From assembly GCA_964578745.1 (NCBI GenBank), contig CAZODZ010000040.1:1-15210 (forward strand): DNA of 15,210 nt. Reading direction: 5' to 3'. The translations under genes and the position numbers were made by a program. Source of the DNA: SKVJ01 sp964578745 (GTDB lineage Bacteria; Chloroflexota; Dehalococcoidia; GIF9; AB-539-J10). This document shows positions 6,436 to 13,567 of the stretch, piece after piece; within the stretch, counting starts at the first letter, position 1, and each line of letters starts with the position of its first letter. A model generated the notes under the pieces. That model was not told the origin of the DNA, searched no databases, and saw nothing but the letters and a program-made list of their open reading frames with translations.

Positions 6436-7878
6436 ATGGAACTTCAACGAGTCGACGAATACCGGTGGGAGATTCCGGTGAGTTACAAGCTTGGCATGCG
6501 CGTTCCCGGACTCGTGTACGCGAGCGAATCAATGCTCGAAGCTGTGAAACATGAACAGGCGCTTGAACAGGTGGCCAACGTCGCGTTCCTGCCCGGTATA
6601 GTGGGGCACTCTCTCGCCATGCCGGACATACACTGGGGATATGGCTTTCCGATCGGTGGGGTTGCTGCCATGACCGTGGCTGACGGCGTTGTATCACCTG
6701 GAGGCGTTGGCTACGACATCAACTGCGGAGTCCGTCTGTTGCGTAGTAACCTCTCGGAGGACGAGCTTAGGCCGCGTGTGGAACGCGTGCTCGACCGCCT
6801 CTATCGCAATGTACCTTCAGGTGTGGGCTCCGAAGGAAGGATACGCCCTGGGAGGGATGCACTGACACAGGTGCTAGTTGAAGGAGCACGCTGGGCCGTG
6901 GAGCACGGTTATGGTACCGAGGATGACCTCGAGGTGACCGAGGATGGCGGCTGCATGGCAGGCGCCGAACCCGATGCGGTGAGCGACAGGGCATTCAAAC
7001 GGGGGCTACCCCAGGCAGGGTCGCTTGGCTCTGGGAACCACTTTCTAGAGATTCAAGTTGTGCGCGAGATATATGAACCTGCCGCTGCAGAGGCGATGGG
7101 TATCGACCACGAGGGGCAGGTGCTCATCCTCATCCATACAGGTTCGAGAGGTTTCGGCCACCAGGTGTGCACCGACCATCTTCGCGTCATGGAGAGCGTA
7201 CTGCCGAAGTATGGACTCTCTCTGCCTGACCGGCAGCTTGCGTGCGCTCCTGTCGAATCCCGTGAAGGGCGCGACTATCTGGGCGCTATGCGCTGTGCCG
7301 CCAACTATGCATGGTGCAATCGGCAGGTCATCGCCCACTGGGTGCGCGAAAGCTTCGCCGAAGTTTTTGAAATGTCGATCGAGAGGCTTGGCCTGCGGCA
7401 GGTCTACGACGTCGCACACAACATCGCCAAGATAGAGACACATGTAGTTGAAGGCAGAGAAGTGCGCCTGTGTGTCCATCGCAAAGGAGCAACCCGCGCC
7501 TTTCCTCCCGGCCATCCGGCAGTACCGCAGCGCTACAGGGCCATCGGACAGCCGGTGCTGATTCCCGGTGACATGGGTAGGTACTCCTTCATTGCCGTGG
7601 GAACACAACGGGCTATGGATGAAACATTCGGCTCCACCTGCCATGGGGCGGGGCGGCTATTGAGCCGTGGTGCAGCAATGAAGACTGTGCAGGGTCGGGA
7701 AGTGCTTGAATCGCTCAGGCTGCGGTCTATCGCGGTGAAGACAGGCGATATCAAGGGACTGGCGGAGGAGGCATCGGTCGCATACAAGGATGTGGCGGAA
7801 GTCGTGGACGTGGTGCATGGTGCCGGCATCTGCCGCAAGGTTGCACGCGCTGAACCACTGGGCGTCATAAAGGGGTAG
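6436..7878 (+). CDS. rtcB: tRNA-splicing/RNA repair ligase RtcB
   Basis: RtcB joins 2',3'-cyclic phosphate or 3'-phosphate RNA ends to 5'-OH ends, using GTP and Mn2+ through a GMP-histidine intermediate. All key residues are present, numbered from the ATG at 6436: Asp94 and Cys97 (GYDINCGVR), Asn201-His202 (GSGNHFLE), His234 (IHTGSRGFGHQV), His328 (VAHNIAK) and the guanylylated His403 (STCHGAGR). HRKGATRAFPPGH is also conserved, and Lys479 is the penultimate residue. Started from the GTG one codon earlier, the protein is 481 residues and most key positions match Pyrococcus horikoshii RtcB as I recall it (D95, C98, H203, H329, H404, K480). The ATG is preferred because GAGG lies 7 nt upstream, overlapping the archease stop. 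Co-transcription with archease is almost certain. No RtcR-type regulator is nearby. Confidence 0.97.
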   Translation: MELQRVDEYRWEIPVSYKLGMRVPGLVYASESMLEAVKHEQALEQVANVAFLPGIVGHSLAMPDIHWGYGFPIGGVAAMTVADGVVSPGGVGYDINCGVRLLRSNLSEDELRPRVERVLDRLYRNVPSGVGSEGRIRPGRDALTQVLVEGARWAVEHGYGTEDDLEVTEDGGCMAGAEPDAVSDRAFKRGLPQAGSLGSGNHFLEIQVVREIYEPAAAEAMGIDHEGQVLILIHTGSRGFGHQVCTDHLRVMESVLPKYGLSLPDRQLACAPVESREGRDYLGAMRCAANYAWCNRQVIAHWVRESFAEVFEMSIERLGLRQVYDVAHNIAKIETHVVEGREVRLCVHRKGATRAFPPGHPAVPQRYRAIGQPVLIPGDMGRYSFIAVGTQRAMDETFGSTCHGAGRLLSRGAAMKTVQGREVLESLRLRSIAVKTGDIKGLAEEASVAYKDVAEVVDVVHGAGICRKVARAEPLGVIKG

Positions 7879-7886
7879 GTCGTCCC

Positions 7887-7921
7887 AAGAGAAACAGAAC
7901 GCCCCGGCAGTTGCCGGGGCG
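7887..7921 (-). terminator. Intrinsic terminator between convergent units
   Basis: A perfect 9-bp GC-rich stem (CGCCCCGGC with GCCGGGGCG, 7900-7921, loop 4 nt). On the minus strand it is followed by TTCTGTTTCTCTT, so it ends the acyl-CoA operon that finishes at 7948. On the plus strand it lies 21 nt after the rtcB stop but lacks a U run, so it is probably weaker for the archease-rtcB transcript. Confidence 0.8.
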
Positions 7922-7947
7922 TGGATATATGCACCGGGGTGCTGCGT

Positions 7948-8985
7948 CTAGTCGACAATGCCTGACAAGGAGACATGCTCCTTGACCATCTGCGTGATGA
8001 TCTCCATCTTACGCGTGTCATCCTTCGTCAGCAGCGGATCAATGCTCTCAATTTGCGAAGCGGTCTGATACGTGTCGAATGGCACCAGGAGCAGCGGGAT
8101 TCCGCGTTCCTGCGCCTTGGATACGATGTTCGACGGCGGAAGTACGTTGTTGGTGAGGATGATCCCTGCCGTATTGCTCTCGATTGAGGCAAGCACGAGA
8201 TCAGTCCGGTCGCCACCTGTGATGACGAGTTTGCCGTCCTTCTTGAACAACGGGTTCTGCAAGGCTGCGTTGGTGGACATGGCCCCGACCATTATGGCGT
8301 TGACCTTCTGGTCGAGTCCCTGCTCTCCGGCAACCACCTTGGCAAGGAGCCTCTCGGAGAGATGCCCGACCGAGAGCTTGGTCATTTCACCCTCAAACGG
8401 CACGACTCCGAGTACGTTGACTCCAAGGGCTATCACATCGGCCAGGTGAGTACTCTTGTAGTCCTCAACATTGCGAACCTTGTTTATGATCACGCCAGCA
8501 AAATCTGTACCCTTGAGGTCGACGTAGCGCTTCAGAAAGGCAATGTCATCCACTATCGTTCCCTCGCTCCCACCGGCGACCAGCACCAATCGAGCGTTCA
8601 GCAGCGATGCAATGGCAACGGCGTCAAGATTGAGGGATGACCCGTAGGAGAGCGATTCCCCTCCCTCAATGAATACGAGATCCTTACCTTCGGCTGCCGC
8701 TGCAAGCATCTCGTTCAGCTTGTCCTTCATGCCATCAGCGTCGTACATGTACTTCAGTTTTGCGTGCTCGAAACCGATGGTCATCTCTTCAGGATTGTCT
8801 TCGAGACCGAACACGTTTGCCACTAGGGCCGCGTCGTAGTCCCACAACCTCTTCTTGCGGTACAGAAGCCGATCGCCCAGTGGCTTAATATATCCCGACG
8901 CCTTGCCAGCAGCCTTCGCAAGACCGACGATCAGGCTTGTCTTGCCCGCACTTTTGTGCGTCGAGCCCACAACGATGGTCTTCAT
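7948..8985 (-). CDS. P-loop (BioD/CobB-like) plus DRTGG-domain protein, like the N-terminal part of phosphotransacetylase
   Basis: 345 residues matching the regulatory N-terminal half of long phosphotransacetylases, but with no PTA catalytic domain. The N-terminal part is a dethiobiotin synthetase/CobB-type P-loop domain: GSTHKSAGKTS at 7-17 (Walker A), then FIEGGESLSYGSS near 105-117 and VVPFEGE around 194-200. Residues about 226-335 are a DRTGG-type domain, with ITGGDRTDLVLASIES at 255-270. In long Pta proteins this half is thought to sense metabolites or nucleotides. No enzyme activity can be assigned here; dethiobiotin synthesis is unlikely without other biotin genes. It is the last gene of the acyl-CoA operon: its ATG is 3 nt after the preceding TAG, in the same frame, with AGGAGG 8 nt upstream. 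A role in sensing or controlling acyl-CoA flux is inference. Confidence 0.85.
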   Translation of the reverse strand: MKTIVVGSTHKSAGKTSLIVGLAKAAGKASGYIKPLGDRLLYRKKRLWDYDAALVANVFGLEDNPEEMTIGFEHAKLKYMYDADGMKDKLNEMLAAAAEGKDLVFIEGGESLSYGSSLNLDAVAIASLLNARLVLVAGGSEGTIVDDIAFLKRYVDLKGTDFAGVIINKVRNVEDYKSTHLADVIALGVNVLGVVPFEGEMTKLSVGHLSERLLAKVVAGEQGLDQKVNAIMVGAMSTNAALQNPLFKKDGKLVITGGDRTDLVLASIESNTAGIILTNNVLPPSNIVSKAQERGIPLLLVPFDTYQTASQIESIDPLLTKDDTRKMEIITQMVKEHVSLSGIVD

Positions 8986-8988
8986 TTG

Positions 8989-11112
8989 CTACGCCTCCTC
9001 AGATTCTCTCAGCAGGATTCTCACGTCAACGGCTTTAACGCCCTCGCCGTGGTCGTATACCACCAGAGGATTCACCTCTATATCAGAAATGGCGCTCGTC
9101 TTCTTCAGAACCCAGCCGACCTTAATGATGGTCTCGGCTACTTTGTCGATATCTTTCCTCGATTCGCCGCGCACACCGAGGAGCAACGGGTACGAGTTAA
9201 TCTGTCCGATCATCGTGAGCGCCTCCTGACGACTGAGCGGAAATGACCGGAATGCTACGTCCTTCAGCACCTCAACATATATGCCACCGAGGCCGAACAT
9301 GACGACTGGCCCAAAAGATGCGTCACGGCGTGCACCCACGATAGTCTCGACGCCCTGTTGGATCATCTCGTCGACTTGGATACCTTCGATGATAGCGTCG
9401 GCTTTGTATGCACGGCAGTTTCGCAGGATGGCCTCGTAGGCATCAAGTACCTCCTTTTCGTTCAGGAGATCCAGTGCCACGCCGCCAGCATCGCTCTTGT
9501 GAATTATATCTTTGGAGACTATCTTCATGACGACAGGATAGCCGATTTCTTCCGCGTACTTGACCGCTTCCTGTGGCGAGTGGGCGATACGGCTCTGGGG
9601 CACTGTCACACCCACAGCGCGCATCACCTGCTGTGCCTCCTGGGCCAGAAGGAAGTGCCTGCCGTCCTTGCGTGCGACCGCGATGACCTTGTCAATAGCC
9701 GCCGTGTCCATCTCGATCTCTTCAATCTCGGGCCACTCAGCGTTCTTGTTACGATAGTCAGCATATAGTGCACCGAGGAACGACGTCATCTCATAGACGT
9801 CTGGGAATACGGGGATGCCCTTCGCTCTCAGAGCGTGGATGCTGTTCTCAACCTCTTCTCCTCCGAACAGAGAGAACACCACGGGCTTCACGCTCCTGTA
9901 CTGCTCGTAGCGTTCCTCAGCGATCCTGGCAAACAGTTCAGCATGAAAATCCGCGGTCTGACAGCCGAGGCAGGCCACAGCATCGATGTTGTTGTTGTCG
10001 AGAGCAGCACCGAGTGCTTTGTTGTAGTCATCCGGCGTAGCTCCGCCGGTGATGTCGACCGGGTTCTTGACAGAGCCGAATGGCGGTACCACAGACTCGA
10101 AAGTCTTCTTGAGATCTGCAACGTCGTCTGAGAGGTTCACACCGTACTTTTCGCACGCGTCGGCTGTTAGTACCCCGATGCCACCCCCATTGGTAATGAT
10201 GACACAGTCCTCGCCGAGAGGCATTGGCGTGTCGCTAAGGAACTTGCACCAGTTGAGAGCCTCCTGAATGTTCTCCGCACGAATAACACCACACTGACGT
10301 ACAACGTCGTCAAATACCTTGTCCTCGCCGGCAAGTGACCCGGTGTGCGAGGCCGCAGCCTGGGCGCCGCGGCGGGAGCGACCCGACTTGATGACAACAA
10401 CGGGCTTCTTCCGGGTTGTCTTCTTGAGCACCTCTACGAGACGCTCTCCTGACTTGACACCTTCCAAGTACATGAGCACGACCTTCGCGTCATCTTGGAA
10501 GGTCAAGTACTCGAGCAGGTCTGTTTCGTCAACATCAGACTTGTTGCCCACCGACACCATTGCTGATAGCCCGATGCCCTCGACCTTTGTCTTGCCTATC
10601 ATGGCAATGCCGATTGCGCCGCTCTGCGTGATTATCGCCACATTGCCGCGCTTGACGTCAGCAGGACCGAAGGTTGCATTCAGCGACGCGGCAGCCGAGT
10701 AGATGCCAAATACGTTGGGACCAACCACTCGCATGCCATGCTCACGGGCATAGTTGGCAATCTTCCGTTCCTCGGCTACGTTGCCAATCTCAGAAAAGCC
10801 CGATGTGATGATGATGACATACTTGACACCTACGGCGGCGCACTCCTGTACTGCACCAAAGGCCTTGTCTGCAGGGACGATGACAGTAGCCACATCCACG
10901 GGGCCGTCTACGTCTGCAATGGTCTTGTATACGGGGATGCCAAGGAGCTCGCCCCCGCGTGGATTGATGGGATAGATGCGCCCGTTGTAGCCCCCGGCAA
11001 GGATATTCGACGTCACTTTGTAGCCGATCTTCCCCGGTGTCTGGGATGCACCTATCACGGCGATGCCGCGCGGCTCGAAGAGATACTTCATGCTGGAATC
11101 GCTACCTTTCAC
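8989..11112 (-). CDS. ADP-forming acyl-CoA (acetyl-CoA) synthetase, fused alpha-beta
   Basis: Interconverts acyl-CoA + ADP + phosphate with acid + CoA + ATP, giving one-step substrate-level phosphorylation; the precise acyl substrate cannot be told. At 707 residues it is the single-chain form. In order: a CoA-binding Rossmann domain (about 10-140; LFEPRGIAVIGAS), a succinyl-CoA-synthetase-like flavodoxin domain carrying the phospho-histidine loop with His256 (AAASHTGSLAGED), a second ligase domain (about 300-460; IITNGGGIGVLTADA and NPVDITGGATP), and an ATP-grasp domain (about 475-707; IGYPVVMKIVSKDIIHKSD with His538, then DIEVNPLVVY). The two histidines fit the histidine relay known for this family. 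The GTG start at 11112 overlaps the upstream stop by 11 nt and has AGAGG 9 nt upstream; the ATG at 11091 is the alternative, fits the family N-terminus equally well, but has a poorly spaced site. Confidence 0.95.
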   Translation of the reverse strand: MKGSDSSMKYLFEPRGIAVIGASQTPGKIGYKVTSNILAGGYNGRIYPINPRGGELLGIPVYKTIADVDGPVDVATVIVPADKAFGAVQECAAVGVKYVIIITSGFSEIGNVAEERKIANYAREHGMRVVGPNVFGIYSAAASLNATFGPADVKRGNVAIITQSGAIGIAMIGKTKVEGIGLSAMVSVGNKSDVDETDLLEYLTFQDDAKVVLMYLEGVKSGERLVEVLKKTTRKKPVVVIKSGRSRRGAQAAASHTGSLAGEDKVFDDVVRQCGVIRAENIQEALNWCKFLSDTPMPLGEDCVIITNGGGIGVLTADACEKYGVNLSDDVADLKKTFESVVPPFGSVKNPVDITGGATPDDYNKALGAALDNNNIDAVACLGCQTADFHAELFARIAEERYEQYRSVKPVVFSLFGGEEVENSIHALRAKGIPVFPDVYEMTSFLGALYADYRNKNAEWPEIEEIEMDTAAIDKVIAVARKDGRHFLLAQEAQQVMRAVGVTVPQSRIAHSPQEAVKYAEEIGYPVVMKIVSKDIIHKSDAGGVALDLLNEKEVLDAYEAILRNCRAYKADAIIEGIQVDEMIQQGVETIVGARRDASFGPVVMFGLGGIYVEVLKDVAFRSFPLSRQEALTMIGQINSYPLLLGVRGESRKDIDKVAETIIKVGWVLKKTSAISDIEVNPLVVYDHGEGVKAVDVRILLRESEEA
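8994..8999 (-). promoter_or_regulatory. Ribosome binding site of the P-loop/DRTGG gene
   Basis: AGGAGG on the minus strand, formed by the last codons of the acyl-CoA synthetase gene and 8 nt before the next ATG. It indicates tight translational coupling and fixes the start at 8985. Confidence 0.8.
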
Positions 11113-13024
11113 GTTCTGGCACCTCTCGGAACAGCATCTTGAGCTCGTAAACGTCTTCCGCTATGCGCTTCTCGAGGTCAAACCCCATCTTCTCAAAAAG
11201 ATGCAGCATAGGCTTGTTCTCGACGAGCACCTCAGCAGTAAAGCCCAACAGGCCATGTCGCTTGGCCAGCAGAGTGAGATACGAAAGGATTTCAGTCCCG
11301 ATACCTTGGTTATGATACGCGTCCTGCACTACGATTGCAACCTCCGCGGTGTGACTCCTCTCGTCTATGCCGTATTGCCCAACTCCGACAACCCTCTCTG
11401 TTTCCTCATGTTGAATCGATGCCAGGATCACCATTTCCTTTGTGTAGTCAATGACCACAAATTCCTGCAGCCGTTCGTGCGGCATATCTTTGCGGACGGA
11501 CATGAAGCGTCGATACATACTCTGATCCGAGAGAGAGTAGAAGAAGTCCTTGAGCAGCGGTTCGTCGCTGATGCGCACGGGGCGCAGAAGTATCTCGAGA
11601 CCGCTGCGAGTGGTGCGGTGTGTCTCGAGCTCTTCGGGATACTCACCCCGACGGCCCGGAATAAATGCCTGGTCTTTGTAGATGAGTGTCCGTCGCTTCG
11701 CTTCTTGGATGAGCCAAGGACGGAACTTCGGGTGCGCTATCGCGATCAGCTCCATTGCGCGTTCCCGGATATTCTTGCCGTGAAGGTAGGCGATTCCATA
11801 CTCCGTTACGACGTAATGGGCATCGCCACGGTTAAGCGTTACACCGGCACCCTCCGAGATAGCCGGCACAATGCGTGACACCTCACCATCGCGTGCGGTC
11901 GAAGGCATCGCAAGTATGGTCTTGCCGTTTGGCGCCAGCAATGCTCCGCGCATGAAGTCATAGTGTCCACCTATTCCACTGTAGAAGCGTTCGCCAATGG
12001 ACTCGGCCGTTGCCTGGCCGGTAAGATCAACCTCGAGCGCGCTGTTAATGGCCACCATGTTCCGCTGTTGGGCTATCACAAGCGCGCTGTTCGTGTAATC
12101 GACCGGGTGGAATTCTATCCCTGGGTTGTCATCGAGGAATTCGTATGTTTCCCGCCGCCCCATGCAGAACGTCGCTACTGCCTTTCCGCGATCGACACTC
12201 TTGCGCGTGTTGTCGACAACACCCATTTTCATCAACTCGACCACACCGTCCGTCAACAGCTCAGTGTGAATTCCAAGATGCCGACGATCCCGCAGATTGG
12301 CAAGAATCGCGTTCGGCACCATCCCATAGCCGACCTGTATGGTGTCGCCATCTTGGACAAGCCTGGCAACATATTTACCGATGGAATTCATTACCTCGGA
12401 GTCTTCTTCCTCACCAACTCCCCGTTTGTACTCCAGTATCGGCTCATCATACGGCACCAGGTAATCAACCTCGTTGATGTGTATGAACGTGTCACCATGG
12501 ATGCGAGGCATATAGCGGTTCGGTTGGGCAATAACAGTGGTTGCAACCTCAGCCGCCGCCTTTACAATATCCACGCTGACTCCCAGGCTCATGTAGCCGT
12601 GTCGGTCCGGTAGCGAGGTTTGAATGAGCGCCACGTCAATCGAGATGGCACCCCGGCGCAGGAGCCTCGGTATCTGCGACAGCGAGATTGGCGTGTAATC
12701 TGCAGAGCCTCTATTCACAGCCTCGCGTGTGCTGTCTCCCATGAAGAACGAGTTGTGCCGGAAGTTGCGTTTGAACTTGTCATCCGCGTATGGCGCCAGG
12801 CCAAGCGACCACAGTTGAATTACCTCAGTGTCGAAAAAACCCTTAGGGTGGGACGAGACATATTCGACCAGCTCTCTGACCAGGTGTTGGGGTTCGCCAC
12901 AGCCCGACGCGACAAATATTATGTCGCCTCTGTGTATTCGTCCAAACACACGGTTCGCGGATGCGAACTTCTCCGGATAGGCTTCTTTCAGTTGCTCAAG
13001 GCTGAGGCTTGATTCGTCAATCAT
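11102..13024 (-). CDS. Acetyl-CoA hydrolase/CoA-transferase fused to a GNAT N-acetyltransferase
   Basis: Two-part protein of 640 residues from the ATG at 13024. Residue numbers here count from a GTG six codons upstream. Residues about 20-450 are a class I CoA-transferase of the acetyl-CoA hydrolase/4-hydroxybutyrate CoA-transferase family: IQVGYGMVPNAILANL at 235-250, IHTELLTDGVVELM at 258-271 with Glu261 as the probable catalytic glutamate, and HYVVTEYGIAYLHGKNIRERA near 409-429. Residues about 480-640 are a GNAT domain: LRPVRISDEPLL, then VVQDAYHNQGIGTEIL with the acetyl-CoA pyrophosphate loop (Q579-G580-I581-G582) and LFEKMGF. The ATG is favoured over the GTG at 13042 because AAAGGGG (13031-13037) is 6 nt upstream and the GTG would lie only a few bases from the predicted transcript end. 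First gene of the operon. The substrates of both halves are unknown. Confidence 0.92.
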   Translation of the reverse strand: MIDESSLSLEQLKEAYPEKFASANRVFGRIHRGDIIFVASGCGEPQHLVRELVEYVSSHPKGFFDTEVIQLWSLGLAPYADDKFKRNFRHNSFFMGDSTREAVNRGSADYTPISLSQIPRLLRRGAISIDVALIQTSLPDRHGYMSLGVSVDIVKAAAEVATTVIAQPNRYMPRIHGDTFIHINEVDYLVPYDEPILEYKRGVGEEEDSEVMNSIGKYVARLVQDGDTIQVGYGMVPNAILANLRDRRHLGIHTELLTDGVVELMKMGVVDNTRKSVDRGKAVATFCMGRRETYEFLDDNPGIEFHPVDYTNSALVIAQQRNMVAINSALEVDLTGQATAESIGERFYSGIGGHYDFMRGALLAPNGKTILAMPSTARDGEVSRIVPAISEGAGVTLNRGDAHYVVTEYGIAYLHGKNIRERAMELIAIAHPKFRPWLIQEAKRRTLIYKDQAFIPGRRGEYPEELETHRTTRSGLEILLRPVRISDEPLLKDFFYSLSDQSMYRRFMSVRKDMPHERLQEFVVIDYTKEMVILASIQHEETERVVGVGQYGIDERSHTAEVAIVVQDAYHNQGIGTEILSYLTLLAKRHGLLGFTAEVLVENKPMLHLFEKMGFDLEKRIAEDVYELKMLFREVPERER

Positions 13025-13053
13025 TCCATGCCCCTTTACCACTCATCGGTCGC

Positions 13054-13062
13054 ACTATAGCA
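13054..13062 (-). promoter_or_regulatory. Candidate extended -10 promoter of the acyl-CoA operon
   Basis: The minus strand reads TGCTATAGT (TGn plus TATAGT). No recognisable -35 lies 17 nt upstream (CGGGAG). The predicted start is near 13047, giving a leader of about 23 nt to the ATG at 13024, with the ribosome site in between. Confidence 0.45.
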
Positions 13063-13087
13063 TGACAGATGGACCGCTCCCGGTGCA

Positions 13088-13104
13088 CAGCCTCTACGAG
13101 GCTG
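13088..13104 (-). repeat. 7-3-7 inverted repeat upstream of the acyl-CoA operon
   Basis: CAGCCTC-GTA-GAGGCTG, a perfect 7-bp palindrome with a 3-nt spacer, in the 83-nt gap between the mgtC-like stop and the ATG at 13024. Its centre is about 49 bp upstream of the predicted start of the acyl-CoA operon, a position that suits an activator site. It could instead be a 3' hairpin of the mgtC-like transcript; there is no U run after it on the minus strand. Confidence 0.4.
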
Positions 13105-13107
13105 GCC

Positions 13108-13512
13108 TCAGTCTTGTATCTTCGGCAATTCAAGTATGATGAGGGAGATGACTGCTACCGTGACAGCCAGCAGTACCAGGCCACAGGCAGCCGCGAGGCC
13201 GATCGCTGCTGTGACCCAGATGGCTGTCGCCGTTGTCAGACCGGCCACCCCCACCTCGCCTCGAACGCCTCGGAATATCACCCCACCACCAATGAAGCCA
13301 ACGCCTGCTACTACCCCAGCAGCAACGCGTGCCACCTCAGACTGGTCAAACCCGTACAGCGATGCGAGCGTGAACGTCGCTGCACCTACGCCAATGAGAC
13401 AGTGTGTGCGCAGCCCCGCAGGCTTCTGCCGCCTCTCACGTTCATAGCCGATGGCGGCGGACAGTCCCAGCGCCAGCAGAACACGTAGGACCATCTCGGG
13501 CCAGCCAGTCAT
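13108..13512 (-). CDS. MgtC/SapB-family inner membrane protein
   Basis: 134-residue, strongly hydrophobic protein with four or five membrane segments (about 7-23, 36-54, 63-80, 92-107 and 108-127). Family landmarks are AIGYERERRQKPAGLRTH (20-37), RVAAGVVAGVGFIGGGVIF (62-80, normally GIGFLGAGVI) and GLTTATAIWVTAAIGLA (91-107). It consists of the membrane domain only, without the cytosolic ACT-like C-terminal domain of Salmonella MgtC. MgtC proteins are linked to growth in low magnesium and to ATP synthase control in pathogens; the job of short forms in free-living bacteria is not settled. The ATG has AGAGG 9 nt upstream. The gene lies 55 nt after ilvD on the same strand with no clear terminator between, so it may be co-transcribed; no functional link is evident. 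Confidence 0.9.
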   Translation of the reverse strand: MTGWPEMVLRVLLALGLSAAIGYERERRQKPAGLRTHCLIGVGAATFTLASLYGFDQSEVARVAAGVVAGVGFIGGGVIFRGVRGEVGVAGLTTATAIWVTAAIGLAAACGLVLLAVTVAVISLIILELPKIQD

Positions 13513-13567
13513 CCTATCTGACCTCTGCTCTTCTTTTGCACCGTTCAGTCAGGCACATGCTGTGCAG

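Noticed and set aside
11063..11878. Plus-strand open frame (271 codons) opposite the GNAT domain
   Set aside because: Antisense to a conserved GNAT/CoA-transferase region; the translation shows no domain or signal, and there is no suitable promoter.
13025..13042. GTG start at 13042 for the CoA-transferase/GNAT gene
   Set aside because: It has no Shine-Dalgarno and would begin only about 5 nt into the predicted transcript, while the ATG at 13024 has AAAGGGG 6 nt upstream.
13088..13104. Palindrome as an intrinsic terminator of the mgtC-like gene
   Set aside because: The stem is only 7 bp with a 3-nt loop and no U run follows on the minus strand; kept only as an inverted repeat.
13540..13567. 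Short repeat GCACA-GCA-TGTGC between ilvD and the mgtC-like gene
   Set aside because: A 5-bp stem with no U run; likely chance.
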